Assembly (NCBI RefSeq): GCF_002994615.1
Contig: NZ_PVNK01000171.1
Location: forward strand, 1-63,568
Direction: 5' to 3'
Length of the DNA stretch: 63,568 nucleotides
Source of the DNA: Enhygromyxa salina
GTDB lineage: Bacteria; Myxococcota_A; Polyangia; Nannocystales; Nannocystaceae
The notes beneath the pieces are model-generated. The model ran no database searches, had not been told where the DNA came from, and saw nothing but the letters and a program-made list of their open reading frames with translations. Of the stretch, positions 27,158-35,366 are shown in pieces. Position numbers and translations under genes: made by a program. Numbering within the stretch: the stretch's first letter is position 1; each line of letters opens with the position of its first letter.

Positions 27158-28069
27158 TCAGTCGGGGATGCGGTGGCCGAAGAAGTAGCGGGCGCCGTCC
27201 TCGAAGCGAGCGGAGGCGTCGCTGGCGAGGAAGTCCTCGGCGATCGCGGCGGCGGCGAGAGGGGTCCAGGGGTCGGAGGTGAAGAAGTCGGTGCAGTCGA
27301 TGCCGGTCATGGGCTCGAAGCGCTCGCGCAGGCAGATGAGCTCGTGTCGGAGGTAGGGCGTCTCGATCGGTGCGCAGATGTGGCGCGCGAGGGTGCGTGG
27401 GGACAGGAGCTCGCTGAACGCGACGTGGACCGTCTCCGAGCCCAGCTCGGCGACAACCTCGTCGTAGCGGTCCATGACGAGGTTCAGGTAGTCCTCGAGC
27501 ATGTCGGCGGGTGGCTCGTCGGGGATCATGCTGTCCGACCAGCCAACGGGGAGCAGCAGCTCGGACAGGTAGGTCCCGAAGATATCGAGCTCGGGGGCCC
27601 CCTTCATCCGCTGGTTGAGGTACTGATCGAGGATCACGGGCAGCGCGTCGAGGCGACCCCAGAGCGAGAAGGCGCGGCAGTAATCCGTGATCTTCGTGTT
27701 CGCGTAGTAGTCGTGGCGATCGGCCCCGCGGACGTCGGGCGCCTCGATTTCGCGTCGCATGTCCCGGAAGCACTCGACGGTGCCGATGTGGCCGAGGATG
27801 ATGATCGCGTTCCACTCGATCCAGTAGTCGACCGGCTCGTCTTCGTTGCCGTGAGACTCGCGGTAGACCTCGAGGACGTCCCCGGCGGCCGTGAAGTCGC
27901 CTCGCATGGCGCGATCGAGGGCGTCGTACAAGCGGCGCCAGCGACCGGCGTGGCCTGGGGGGCGCCCGGGCACGGGGACGCCGGGTTCCAGCAGCCGAAC
28001 GAAATAGCCAAATTTCTCAAACAAGAGCTGTGTCTCGTGGAAGTATGGTCGTTGTTTCGAATCGCTCAT
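27158..28069 (-). CDS. Presumed cognate immunity protein, copy C
   Basis: The 303-residue protein begins one base after the stop of the intact effector (TGAGATG, 28067-28073), so effector and immunity are translationally coupled. Sequence is close to copies A and B, with distinct patches such as GNEDEPVDYWIEWNAII, DYCRAFSLWG and ELLLPVGWSDSMI. Coupling to a nuclease effector with a type VI delivery domain and the absence of a signal peptide make cytoplasmic nuclease immunity the best reading. This is inference from locus structure; no experiment or named family supports it. Confidence 0.75.
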   Translation of the reverse strand: MSDSKQRPYFHETQLLFEKFGYFVRLLEPGVPVPGRPPGHAGRWRRLYDALDRAMRGDFTAAGDVLEVYRESHGNEDEPVDYWIEWNAIIILGHIGTVECFRDMRREIEAPDVRGADRHDYYANTKITDYCRAFSLWGRLDALPVILDQYLNQRMKGAPELDIFGTYLSELLLPVGWSDSMIPDEPPADMLEDYLNLVMDRYDEVVAELGSETVHVAFSELLSPRTLARHICAPIETPYLRHELICLRERFEPMTGIDCTDFFTSDPWTPLAAAAIAEDFLASDASARFEDGARYFFGHRIPD

Positions 28070-28070
28070 C

Positions 28071-29147
28071 TCACCACCAACTCGGCTGAAAGGTATCGAG
28101 GCGCCGCCGCTTCATGCCCGAGCGGCGAAACGCCGTGTTCCACTTCGCGCGCCACCGCACGTCGTTGGCTTGCCAGTCACTAAAGGTGTCGTCGATCATC
28201 TTGCAGGTGCTGCACAGCAGGTCATGGGGCTGGAGGTTGCCGGGGTTGTCGGGGCACCCGCCCCCTGCTTTCGGGGTCAGGTGGTCGACCTTGGAGAAGG
28301 TCTTGGCCGAGCGCGGAGCGAGTTCGTTGGGGTTGCGCGCGACGAAGGATGCGATCGCGTCGGGATGGGCCGCTTCGAAGTGTTCACGGTACGCGATCGC
28401 CGCCTTTTCCCAGGCTGCTGCGATGGCTTTCTTCCGTTTGGTGTTCGGCGCCCGAAACACATCACAAGGCGCCTCCGGAAACACCCGCCCCTCACACGTA
28501 CAATACATGTCCTTCGCCGCGATCAAGCGCCGATAGGTCTTGCGCCGCACCAACGCCTCCTGCGTCGGGGCTCCATCGGGTCCCTTGTCCTCGAAGCCGT
28601 AAAAATCTTCGAGGCTCTGCGCCTCCTGTCCGTCTTTGAACGCCGACGGACAGTTCGTGCTCCCGCAGCAAGGACACACTCGCTCCTTGATCCGCTGCAG
28701 CGCGACGAGGTTCATCTCCTCCATCTCCGGAAACGGCGGCGTGGCGCCGGGGTAGCTCGCGTGGTTCGCGGTCGCCAGGTCGAGGTGCCGGCACACGGAC
28801 TTGCCCTCGACCTGCACGTCCATGGAGTGGCCCGAGAACTGGGTCTTGCCCGTGGTCGTGTGGGTCACGACGCTGGCGCCGAAGGTCTTGGTCGCCGACT
28901 CGTTGCCCAGCGGGGAGGTCGCCAGGTGGCTCTGGCCCGACAGGTACACGGGCTTGCCGCCGATCTTGACGGACCTGCTGCCCTTTTTGGTGTCGCGGGT
29001 GTGGGAGGTGTCGGCGTAGGGCGCGGGCACGGGTCCAGTCGGCGGACCGGGGGGACTCATGCACACGTCGGGGAAGGCCGCGACGAGCTTGCCCGCCCCG
29101 GCGGCACAGACGACGGCGTTGCCGTTGGCGTAGACCTTCTTGCTCAT
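28071..29147 (-). CDS. DUF4150 PAAR-like protein with C-terminal HNH nuclease domain (T6SS effector)
   Basis: Residues 1-130 are a DUF4150 PAAR-like domain (FPDVCMSPPGPPTGPVPAPY, KKGSRSVKIGGKPVYLSG, SMDVQVEGKSVCRHLD), the piece that sits on a type VI spike. A middle zinc-ribbon-like region has CPCCGSTNCPSAF and YCTCEGRVFPEAPC. Residues about 250-358 carry an HNH-type nuclease: VDHLTPKAGGGCPDN, PGNLQPHDLLCSTCKMIDD. DNA or RNA in a rival cell is the likely target. The ATG overlaps the stop of the thiolase-like gene by four bases, and the stop is one base before immunity copy C. Together with the DUF2169 gene this is a complete cargo operon, although no T6SS core genes are in the window. Confidence 0.88.
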   Translation of the reverse strand: MSKKVYANGNAVVCAAGAGKLVAAFPDVCMSPPGPPTGPVPAPYADTSHTRDTKKGSRSVKIGGKPVYLSGQSHLATSPLGNESATKTFGASVVTHTTTGKTQFSGHSMDVQVEGKSVCRHLDLATANHASYPGATPPFPEMEEMNLVALQRIKERVCPCCGSTNCPSAFKDGQEAQSLEDFYGFEDKGPDGAPTQEALVRRKTYRRLIAAKDMYCTCEGRVFPEAPCDVFRAPNTKRKKAIAAAWEKAAIAYREHFEAAHPDAIASFVARNPNELAPRSAKTFSKVDHLTPKAGGGCPDNPGNLQPHDLLCSTCKMIDDTFSDWQANDVRWRAKWNTAFRRSGMKRRRLDTFQPSWW

Positions 29148-30211
29148 GTTCGTGATGGCTCCCTGGGCGACAGGGACAAGACGAGCGCTCCGCGGAGTCC
29201 GTCGTCGGACCCGGCGCAGGCGAAAACGAGGGGCCCGGGTGCGTAGCCGCGCGCGTTGGCGGCGTGGGCCCAGACCAGGTTACACATCCCCGCCGCTGCC
29301 CCGGTATGGCCCAGGGTCGTCGCGCAGGCCCACAGCGGGAGCTCGGGCCGGGGCGTGGTCATGACGCGGGTCAGGAGCAGGGTCTGCTCCTTGAAGAAGA
29401 AGCTCTCGCCGGTGAGGTCGGACATGCGCAGATCGACCTCGTGGAGCTCGCGGCCGGCTTGATCGAGGGCAGCTCGGGTCGCGGCGACGAGGCCGTCGGC
29501 GCGCAGCGGGACGTCGTTGGTCAGACTCGAGGCCTCGCGCGCGAAGCCGAGGCCGAGGACCTGGCCGCGCGCGGGGCCCAGAGGTCGATCTCGCCGCGGT
29601 TGAACGACGACGCAGGCCGCGGCCTCGCCGGGGATCAGGCCATCGCTGTCGAGGGCGCAAACCAGACGCTGGGCCCGCTCGAGGCGCAGCAGCTCGCGGG
29701 CGGAGATCAGCGAGTCCGCGGCGCAGACGATGCACGCTTCGGCCTGCGCCGACGCGAACAGCTCGGCGGCCCAGGCCAGGCCGCGGTAGGCCCCGGCGGC
29801 GTCGTCGGCGATCACGCCGACGCGCCGCGGGTCGACGCGAACGCCGAGGCGTGCCTCGAGCAGCGCGCACACTCGCTGGGTCAGGGCGGCGCGCTCGCGG
29901 TCTCCGAGCGTCGACGCGAGCGCGAGGATCAGCGGGTGACGCTCGAGGGCGCGATCTGTCTCGCCCCGCTCGCCGAGACCGCGCAGCGCGTCTTCGATCG
30001 CCCGCGCTGCCAGGACGGCGATCCGCTCGCTCCGCGCCGTGCCGACCTCGAACCAGTCGTGCATCGCCGAGCCGACGATCGGCTCGCCCGTGCGGTCGTG
30101 ATAGGTCAGCTCGCGCCTGCGGTTGAGCTGGCAGCGCATGGCGGCGCAGGCCGTGGCCGCGAGGTAGCCGACGGGGCAGGTCATGCCGATCGCGGCGACG
30201 AAGAGGTTCAT
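29144..30211 (-). CDS. Thiolase / beta-ketoacyl synthase-like protein without catalytic Cys
   Basis: The 355-residue protein has the ketoacyl synthase fold: VAAIGMTCPVG start, ACIVCAADSLISARELLRL, SDGLIPGEAAACVVVQP and C-terminal TTLGHTGAAAGMCNLVWAH with its conserved His. At the place of the nucleophilic Cys elbow it reads VIADDAAGAYRGLAWA, so the catalytic Cys seems to be missing. It lies between a DUF2169 gene and a DUF4150 effector with four-base overlaps on both sides (30208-30211 and 29144-29147). Thiolase-like proteins are found with DUF2169 genes in type VI effector clusters, so a chaperone or adaptor role is more likely than fatty-acid chemistry. The start at 30211 is fixed by the overlap. 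Confidence 0.8.
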   Translation of the reverse strand: MNLFVAAIGMTCPVGYLAATACAAMRCQLNRRRELTYHDRTGEPIVGSAMHDWFEVGTARSERIAVLAARAIEDALRGLGERGETDRALERHPLILALASTLGDRERAALTQRVCALLEARLGVRVDPRRVGVIADDAAGAYRGLAWAAELFASAQAEACIVCAADSLISARELLRLERAQRLVCALDSDGLIPGEAAACVVVQPRRDRPLGPARGQVLGLGFAREASSLTNDVPLRADGLVAATRAALDQAGRELHEVDLRMSDLTGESFFFKEQTLLLTRVMTTPRPELPLWACATTLGHTGAAAGMCNLVWAHAANARGYAPGPLVFACAGSDDGLRGALVLSLSPREPSRT

Positions 30212-31299
30212 CGCCGCGGGCTCCCAGGCTTGCGACGAAGCCAGCGCAGCGCCGCTCTCAGATCGCCAAAGTGTGGCTTGCCGTCGCGGTAGCCGAGGAT
30301 GCCGTCGGCGCGCGCGGGCAGCTCGCCGATCCGGACCTCCCGCAGGGCGCCGAGCTTCTTGGTCAACGGCACGCTGGTGCGCCACACGAGCTCGGCCCGC
30401 GCGAGGTGGGGCTGCAAGATCACGGTGTCGAGGACCGCCAGCCCCGCCCGACTCGGGCCCGTCGCCGTGAACACGTGGACCGGCACGCGCACGGTCGGGA
30501 GCACGTAGGTGACCACCGGTCGCGCGGCCATGTGGTGACAGCGGATCCGCTCCGCGCCGCGGAAGTGATCGAAGTGCTGGTCTTCGGGCGCGCTCAGGAA
30601 GTAGCGAGCGTCGAAGTCGTCCGGCAAGAAGGGACAGCGCTCGCTCCGCCAGCGCGCGTCGTAGGTGCCCGCGTGGCGAAGGCGTGGTTGCCACGATCGC
30701 CCGAGCGGTCCGAGCCCGACGGGTCTCGTCCGCGCGTCGGGTCGCTCGACGCGCTCGTCGGGGGCCTCGAGGTTGGGGACGGGCAGACCGTCGACATCTC
30801 GCGCGCTGCGCTTGGGGTGGTAGCCGACGCCGACGGGATTGCGCGGCTCGAGCGGCCCGCCGAAGGCTCGCTCGAAGCGCAGCGGCATGCGCGTGAACGG
30901 GACCGGCGGCGACGGGCTCGCGCTGCCGAAGTTGGAGACCCACACGCGCTCGCCGCTGACCAGCACCTGCTTGCGGCGCTCGCCGACCTCGAGGGTCACG
31001 CGCAGCTCGGGCACGGGAGGGCTGCCCTCCGGGACGTGAGCGAAGCCGTCGACGAGGAGCTCGGCGCGAGGCTTGTAGAGGGCGAAGTCGTTGGCGCGGC
31101 GCAGGCTCGTGGTCGCGGGGTCGCCGTAGTGCTCGTCGGTCGCGCAGGGTGGGGGCTGCTCGGGCAGCAGGGTCATCGCGCCGGCCGGGTCGGCCTGGAA
31201 GCTGCCCTTGATCACGATGACGCAGTGATCGCGGGCCTCGACGTCAGCCGCGACGCCGAGGTCCGCGGCCATGCCCGTGGTGTTGGCGGTGATCTGCAT
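30208..31299 (-). CDS. DUF2169 T6SS adaptor protein
   Basis: The 363-residue protein shows the DUF2169 pattern: CVIVIKGSFQAD near the start, DFALYKPRAELLVDGFAH, RVTLEVGERRKQVLVSGERVW, PLRFERAFGG, NPVGVGYHP, PNLEAPD, GPLGRSWQPRLRHAGTYDARW and RCPFLPDDFDARYF. DUF2169 proteins act as adaptors that load PAAR/DUF4150-linked effectors onto VgrG. I start at ATG 31299 because the family begins at this strand; the open frame continues upstream without a stop into a broken serine hydrolase gene. It overlaps the thiolase-like gene by four bases and is the first gene of the effector operon. The operon promoter is not obvious and could lie in the fragment upstream. Confidence 0.9.
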   Translation of the reverse strand: MQITANTTGMAADLGVAADVEARDHCVIVIKGSFQADPAGAMTLLPEQPPPCATDEHYGDPATTSLRRANDFALYKPRAELLVDGFAHVPEGSPPVPELRVTLEVGERRKQVLVSGERVWVSNFGSASPSPPVPFTRMPLRFERAFGGPLEPRNPVGVGYHPKRSARDVDGLPVPNLEAPDERVERPDARTRPVGLGPLGRSWQPRLRHAGTYDARWRSERCPFLPDDFDARYFLSAPEDQHFDHFRGAERIRCHHMAARPVVTYVLPTVRVPVHVFTATGPSRAGLAVLDTVILQPHLARAELVWRTSVPLTKKLGALREVRIGELPARADGILGYRDGKPHFGDLRAALRWLRRKPGSPRR

Positions 31300-31302
31300 G
31301 TC

Positions 31303-31860
31303 GAGTCCCGTCGGGGCTAGGGGCGAGGGTAGCGCGGCGAGCACCCCGGCGACGAATTTTGAGCGCGGCCACCCCGGCCCGTTGGTCATGCCCATGCGCA
31401 CGATCACCGCGTCCCGGGAGGGGACGACCACGACCGTCTGGCCCTGGTGCCCCGAGGCCCAGTAGGCGTCTCGCGGCACGTCCGGCAGCGCGCGCGCCTC
31501 GCGGGATCTTCGGCCGCGTTGAGCCACCACTGCAGCCCGTAGCCTGCGCTCGGGTGCGTGGGCGTGGGCGTGACACTGCGCGCAACCCAGCCCTCGGGCA
31601 AGATCCGCTGCCCCTCCGACACGCCGTCTTGCAGGAAGAGCTGGCCAAAGCGGGCCCAGTCGCGCGGGGTCGCGTACATGAACGACGAGCCGACGAAGGT
31701 CCCGCTGGGATCGGTCTCCATGATCGCGGATGTCATGCCCAGCGGCTCGAACAGGGCCTCGCGCGGAAATCGGTGGTCGGCGGCGTCGTCGGCGAACAGC
31801 TCGCGGATCCGCCGCTGCAACAAGTTGGTCGTCCCGCTCGAGTACGACCAGACCGTGTCG
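31303..31860 (-). pseudogene. C-terminal fragment of a beta-lactamase-family serine hydrolase
   Basis: Read in the minus direction, DTVWSYSSGTTNLLQRRI contains the Tyr-Ser-Ser-Gly motif of class C beta-lactamase-like hydrolases. EALFEPLGMTSAIMETD, SSFMYATPRDWARFGQLFL and the tail YWASGHQGQTVVVVPSRDAV follow. A one-base frameshift near 31505 separates the first and second parts. The N-terminal half with the SxxK motif is absent and replaced by an in-frame piece of a beta-propeller lipoprotein gene. The fragment runs without a stop codon into the DUF2169 start at 31299. Confidence 0.75.
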
Positions 31861-32251
31861 ACGTAGACCGAGCCATCGGGCGCGGGCGCGAGCTGGCTGC
31901 CCTTGTCGATCGAGAGCCCGCTCATGTCGGTGTTGCCCGAGTAGGTCGCGGTCCAGGCCGCGGCCCCGTCGGCGGACGAGAGCTTGCGGACCCACACGTC
32001 CGTGTCGTCGTCGCCCATGCGCACGGTGCCCGAGACGAAGATCGAGCCGTCGGCGCCGAGCTCGACGTCACCCGGCTCGTTGTCGCCGTCGAAGTCGCTG
32101 ACCTCCAGGACCGTCCACGCCGTGCTGCCGTCGGCGCCGCTGCGCTTCTCGATCCACAGATCCTTGTTGGTGTTGCCCTGCAGGCTGCCGACGACGATCA
32201 GATCGCCCGCGTCGTCGAGGGCCACGCCGGACGCGAAGTCGTAGCCGCCGC
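31861..32251 (-). pseudogene. Copied internal segment of the 38700-40079 lipoprotein gene
   Basis: These 391 bases match 39268-39658 in the same orientation at a constant offset of 7407 bases, with only about five substitutions. They encode the propeller-like stretch GYDFASGVALDDAGD to DGSVYV. On its downstream side it is joined in frame to the serine hydrolase fragment, giving a chimeric open frame of 273 codons from 32225 to 31404. The upstream side has no signal peptide and meets a stop within about 60 bases. Confidence 0.85.
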
Positions 32252-32499
32252 AGACCAGCGCGGCCGGGGCTCCCGCCCGGCCGCGCAGTGGCCCGAATCT
32301 CGGTCACCTCGGCCGGCGAGCGCACGTCGTGCGATGAAAAGGGCATGTATCTCGGGTCGTGGTGGCCGACCAGCGCTCGATCCCGCTGCTGTAGCCCACG
32401 GAGCCGCCCTCCGTCCCCTGGACTTTCCGGCTGTGGCGCGACTGGGCCCCCGAACCCTCGAGGCCGTTCCTGCTGGCGGTCCTGCGGCTCTCGGACGAG
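32252..32499. other. Breakpoint region without an intact gene
   Basis: A minus-strand frame (MPFSSHDVRSPAEVTEIRA, from about 32345) and a plus-strand frame (WTFRLWRDWAPEP, from 32395) both look like short pieces of real genes cut at this position. Neither has a complete start and family match. I read the stretch as the junction between the duplicated segment and the island that follows. Confidence 0.4.
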
Positions 32500-33012
32500 G
32501 TGTCCTTCGTGGTCAACCGGGGCGACAACTACTACAACCGCCGGCTGCTGAAGATCACGACCGTGCTGGCTTCCACGCTCTCGGGCGCGATGGGCTTGGC
32601 GTACTCGCAACCTGGCGCCCGCATGGACCCGAGGGGGGTCCCGGTCGCTACCTTTGATGGCCGACCGCTGCTTCTTGGCGGCGAGAACGATTTGCTCGCC
32701 TACATCCGTTGCCGCCGACTGCTCCACGCCCGCAACGCCATGGCCAAGGTCCTTCGCCTCAAGTCGGAGCTCAGCAACGAACGGTTGTACGGCGACGCCC
32801 CGCGCCTCGCCAGCGACATCCACAGGCTGAGCCGCGAACTCGAGTTGCGCTCCTTCTGGGCGCACTTCGAACGCGCGGCCTCCGGTTGCGCGATGTATGT
32901 CGCCGATGCCGACGGAGAGCTCGCGGGACGGACGCTTCCTAGCGATCCCGGGGATTGTCATGCCGTCAGGCAAGCCGTCGACGACGCTTGCGGACGAATC
33001 CATCGGTGCTAG
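32500..33012 (+). CDS. Hypothetical protein directly upstream of the DUF3800 gene (possibly 5'-truncated)
   Basis: From a GTG at 32500 the product is 170 residues (SFVVNRGDNYYNRRLLK, then LKITTVLASTLSGAMGLAYSQ and a helical part NAMAKVLRLKSELSNERL). Codon use looks coding, and the same frame is open upstream to 32395 with protein-like sequence, so the true start may have been lost at the rearrangement junction. It ends 10 bp before the DUF3800 start, in the same direction, which suggests an operon. I do not recognise the family. Confidence 0.4.
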   Translation: MSFVVNRGDNYYNRRLLKITTVLASTLSGAMGLAYSQPGARMDPRGVPVATFDGRPLLLGGENDLLAYIRCRRLLHARNAMAKVLRLKSELSNERLYGDAPRLASDIHRLSRELELRSFWAHFERAASGCAMYVADADGELAGRTLPSDPGDCHAVRQAVDDACGRIHRC

Positions 33013-33022
33013 CTTGGGGCGG

Positions 33023-34177
33023 ATGGGTAACGGAATAGCTTACACTCGACGGCTGGTCTGTCGAGCCCGCGAAGCCTGGGTGTTCTGCGACGAGTCGGGT
33101 AACTCGGGCATCAACTACCTCGATACCGACCCCTTCCTCGTCCTCGCCGGTTTCGTTGTGGCAGGGGGGGCGCGTCGAAAGGCGGAGGCTGCGGTCCTCT
33201 CGTTCGTCGAAGACCTCGACCTGCCTGGCGGCAAGGAGCCCAAGTTCCGCGATGTGTGGAGGAAGAGCCGGCGCGCGCGGACGCTCGGGATGCTGAGGGA
33301 GCTTGGCCAGGCTCGAGCGTTCCCGGTCTTCTACTTCATGCAGAAGCAGTTTGCGGTCGCCGGGAAGGTCGTGGACGTGCTGCTCGACCCGTTGCACAAC
33401 CCGGGCTCCTCGTGGCTGCCCACCACCGCGCTCCGTGAGCGGCAGCGGCTGACGCAGCTCGTCTACACGGTCCGCGATGACGTGCTGCGCGACTTCGCAG
33501 AAGCTTACAAAGATCCATCCGAGAACACGCCTGTGTTCAGGTCTTGCATCGAGCGCCTCGTCGAGTTCGCCGAGTTGCAGCGCGAGCCCCTGCTCGCGGC
33601 CGGATTCCGCGGAGCGTTGGACTCCCTCGACGCGATCATCGAGGCGGAGGACTACGACTCCATCGACGATGGCAAGCACGCCGAATACGCCAGCCTGAAC
33701 GTGCCGGCGTTGATGCAGTTCATGCGCAAGTGCGACATGGTGCTGGACATGTATCGCCCCAAGCAGGGCACACTCGTCCATGACGAGCAGTCCCAGTTCG
33801 AGCGCGTGTTCAAGTTCTATGTCCAGATGTCGCAGGGAATCGGCGTCGGGCATAGCGAACTGGAGGGCGTCCTGGATTCGCAGGGCATGGCGGTCGACCG
33901 GATCGGGGTCCGCAACATCCACCGTTTCTCGATGCGGGACTCCAAGGGGGAGCCGCTGCTCTTGGCGGCGGACTGCCTGGCAGGCGGGATCGCGCGTGTG
34001 CTGAAGCTGGCGCTCGAAGGCCAACCCTGGTCGGATGCCGAGCGCGAGTTCGCCGAACTGACGCTTCCGGCGGTCATGGGCAACCGTGAGGCCCCGTCGG
34101 GCTACTATGCCGACAACCAATTCGTGGCCGAGACACTGGGGCGTCTTGTCGATCGGAGCATCGGCGCGAGCACGTAG
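33023..34177 (+). CDS. DUF3800 domain protein
   Basis: The 384-residue protein has the DUF3800 hallmark near the N-terminus, WVFCDESGNSG followed by a hydrophobic strand (FLVLAGFVVAGG), and the later conserved patches VHDEQSQFERVF and LLLAADCLAGGIARVL. The family has an RNase H-like core with acidic residues and is scattered through defence and phage-related islands; its biochemical role is not settled. ATG 33023 is preceded by a purine-rich GGGGCGG and places the motif at the usual distance. GC content falls compared with the flanking housekeeping genes, consistent with horizontal acquisition. It may work with the hypothetical gene just upstream. Confidence 0.85.
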   Translation: MGNGIAYTRRLVCRAREAWVFCDESGNSGINYLDTDPFLVLAGFVVAGGARRKAEAAVLSFVEDLDLPGGKEPKFRDVWRKSRRARTLGMLRELGQARAFPVFYFMQKQFAVAGKVVDVLLDPLHNPGSSWLPTTALRERQRLTQLVYTVRDDVLRDFAEAYKDPSENTPVFRSCIERLVEFAELQREPLLAAGFRGALDSLDAIIEAEDYDSIDDGKHAEYASLNVPALMQFMRKCDMVLDMYRPKQGTLVHDEQSQFERVFKFYVQMSQGIGVGHSELEGVLDSQGMAVDRIGVRNIHRFSMRDSKGEPLLLAADCLAGGIARVLKLALEGQPWSDAEREFAELTLPAVMGNREAPSGYYADNQFVAETLGRLVDRSIGAST

Positions 34178-34553
34178 GGCTCCGTGTCCGATGCTCAGTA
34201 TGTTCGCCCACCGTCGTCAGCGGTTAAGCAAGATGAAGCAAGGTTTGGGGCGGAATGCGCGCCCATGGCTTCTAGCGCTGAAGACCTGGGCGGAGTTGGG
34301 CGGCGCTAGCGTCGCCCTCAACCACCTCGCATCGACGTTTTCGGCCCACGAGCCCCCATCACGGCCACGGGGGGGAGTTGGCGTGCCGGTCCGTGGACGC
34401 GGTGGCAGCCGAGGCCCGAGGCCGACGTTGGCGAGCACCCCCGCGACGTCGTCTTGAGAGTCGCCGATCACGCCAGCAGGCGATCCCCTGGAGGGGTGCG
34501 GACTGCTCAGTCGCTGGGCGTTGCCGCTCACCTATTCGATATCAGCCGCGCAG
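34178..34553. other. Intergenic region, no supported gene
   Basis: I see no convincing coding frame, RNA or terminator in this stretch. Short reading frames on both strands are not protein-like. It separates the DUF3800 gene from the membrane protein gene that follows on the same strand and probably holds the latter's promoter. Confidence 0.5.
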
Positions 34554-35366
34554 ATGGAGATGCTGGACCGGAGGAGCACCCGGACCGCGCCTCATGAGAT
34601 ACAGTTGACGGAGAATACCTTCGCGGTCGCCGCGTCCAACGGCTCCATGTTCCTCCGCCCCAAGCCCAAGCTCCTCTTTCTCGTTCCGCCCGCCCTCGGC
34701 GTCACCTTCTGGCTGTTCATGGACGGTGTTTTCGGGAACGAGACTGGCTCTTGGGCGGGAGTCGGCATGTTGCTCGCCTTCGGTGGGTCGTTTCCGCTGC
34801 TCGGTGTTGTGAGTCGGCTGGAGGCTAAGCTTGAGGAGGCGGACTACGCACGCCGTCTGGCTCCCGTTAAGGAGTCGGTCGAGGCCTGCTGGCTCATGGA
34901 GGGCAAGGAGAACGACTACCGGCATCTCCTCGTCAAGCAGCTCTTTCATACCCTGAACGTGGTGGCGAAACCGGATGCCCCGCTACCCACCGGTACCAAG
35001 GTGGACGCCTACATGGAGTTTGGCAAAGAGGACTGGTACATTACCATCAAACGCGGGATCAATAATCAGAAGCGTCTCATTCTTCAGGGCGAGATCGAGG
35101 ACATCATCGTCCACGCCCCCCGCCGCAATCGCGACCTGTGGATTTACGTAGTCGTCGGAATCACCGACCGGGAGGACTACCAGGAACTGTCGCACCTTCG
35201 CCAGCTGTGCGAGTACGCCGGCTTCCGATCAGCCCTCCATCACCGAGGAATTCACACCGGCGAGGAGGAGCCGCGGGTCAACATCGAGGTGATGGCCGCC
35301 GTCATCCCGAGCGAACCGCTCGAAGACGACGACGTGCCGGCGTCTCCGGACCTCGTGACAGCGTGA
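34554..35366 (+). CDS. Two-helix membrane protein with possible restriction-endonuclease-like domain
   Basis: From ATG 34554 the product is 270 residues (TTG 34521 and ATG 34560 are alternatives). Two adjacent hydrophobic segments (KLLFLVPPALGVTFWLFM and AGVGMLLAFGGSFPLLGVV) anchor it in the membrane. The cytoplasmic part has a stretch GTKVDAYMEFGKEDWYITIK in which an Asp and a strand ending in Lys are spaced as in PD-(D/E)xK nucleases, followed by alternating strands (DLWIYVVVGIT). The acidic residue before Lys is replaced by Thr, so catalysis is uncertain. Membrane-anchored nuclease-like proteins occur in phage defence. Function is inference only. Confidence 0.55.
   Translation: MEMLDRRSTRTAPHEIQLTENTFAVAASNGSMFLRPKPKLLFLVPPALGVTFWLFMDGVFGNETGSWAGVGMLLAFGGSFPLLGVVSRLEAKLEEADYARRLAPVKESVEACWLMEGKENDYRHLLVKQLFHTLNVVAKPDAPLPTGTKVDAYMEFGKEDWYITIKRGINNQKRLILQGEIEDIIVHAPRRNRDLWIYVVVGITDREDYQELSHLRQLCEYAGFRSALHHRGIHTGEEEPRVNIEVMAAVIPSEPLEDDDVPASPDLVTA

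Larger units (their letters stand above)
24339..28069 (-). repeat. Tandem array of three toxin-remnant/immunity units
   Basis: Three near-identical units begin at about 24339, 25743 and 27153, with a period of 1404 and 1410 bp. Each unit holds an immunity gene; units A and B are preceded by a 476-bp effector remnant and unit C by the intact effector. The few differences cluster in the immunity genes. Because the antisense strand is also open across the array, a 1301-codon plus-strand reading frame appears at 24278-28183; it is an artefact of composition and repetition. Confidence 0.85.

Noticed and set aside
24339..28069. CRISPR array or phage repeat in the tandem region
   Set aside because: The repeat unit is about 1.4 kb and codes for proteins; no short direct repeats with unique spacers occur anywhere in the window.
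24278..28183. A 1301-codon plus-strand open frame
   Set aside because: It is antisense to the three immunity genes and effector remnants. The GC-rich codon pattern keeps the opposite strand open and the tandem repeats extend it. The product is repetitive and has no domain.
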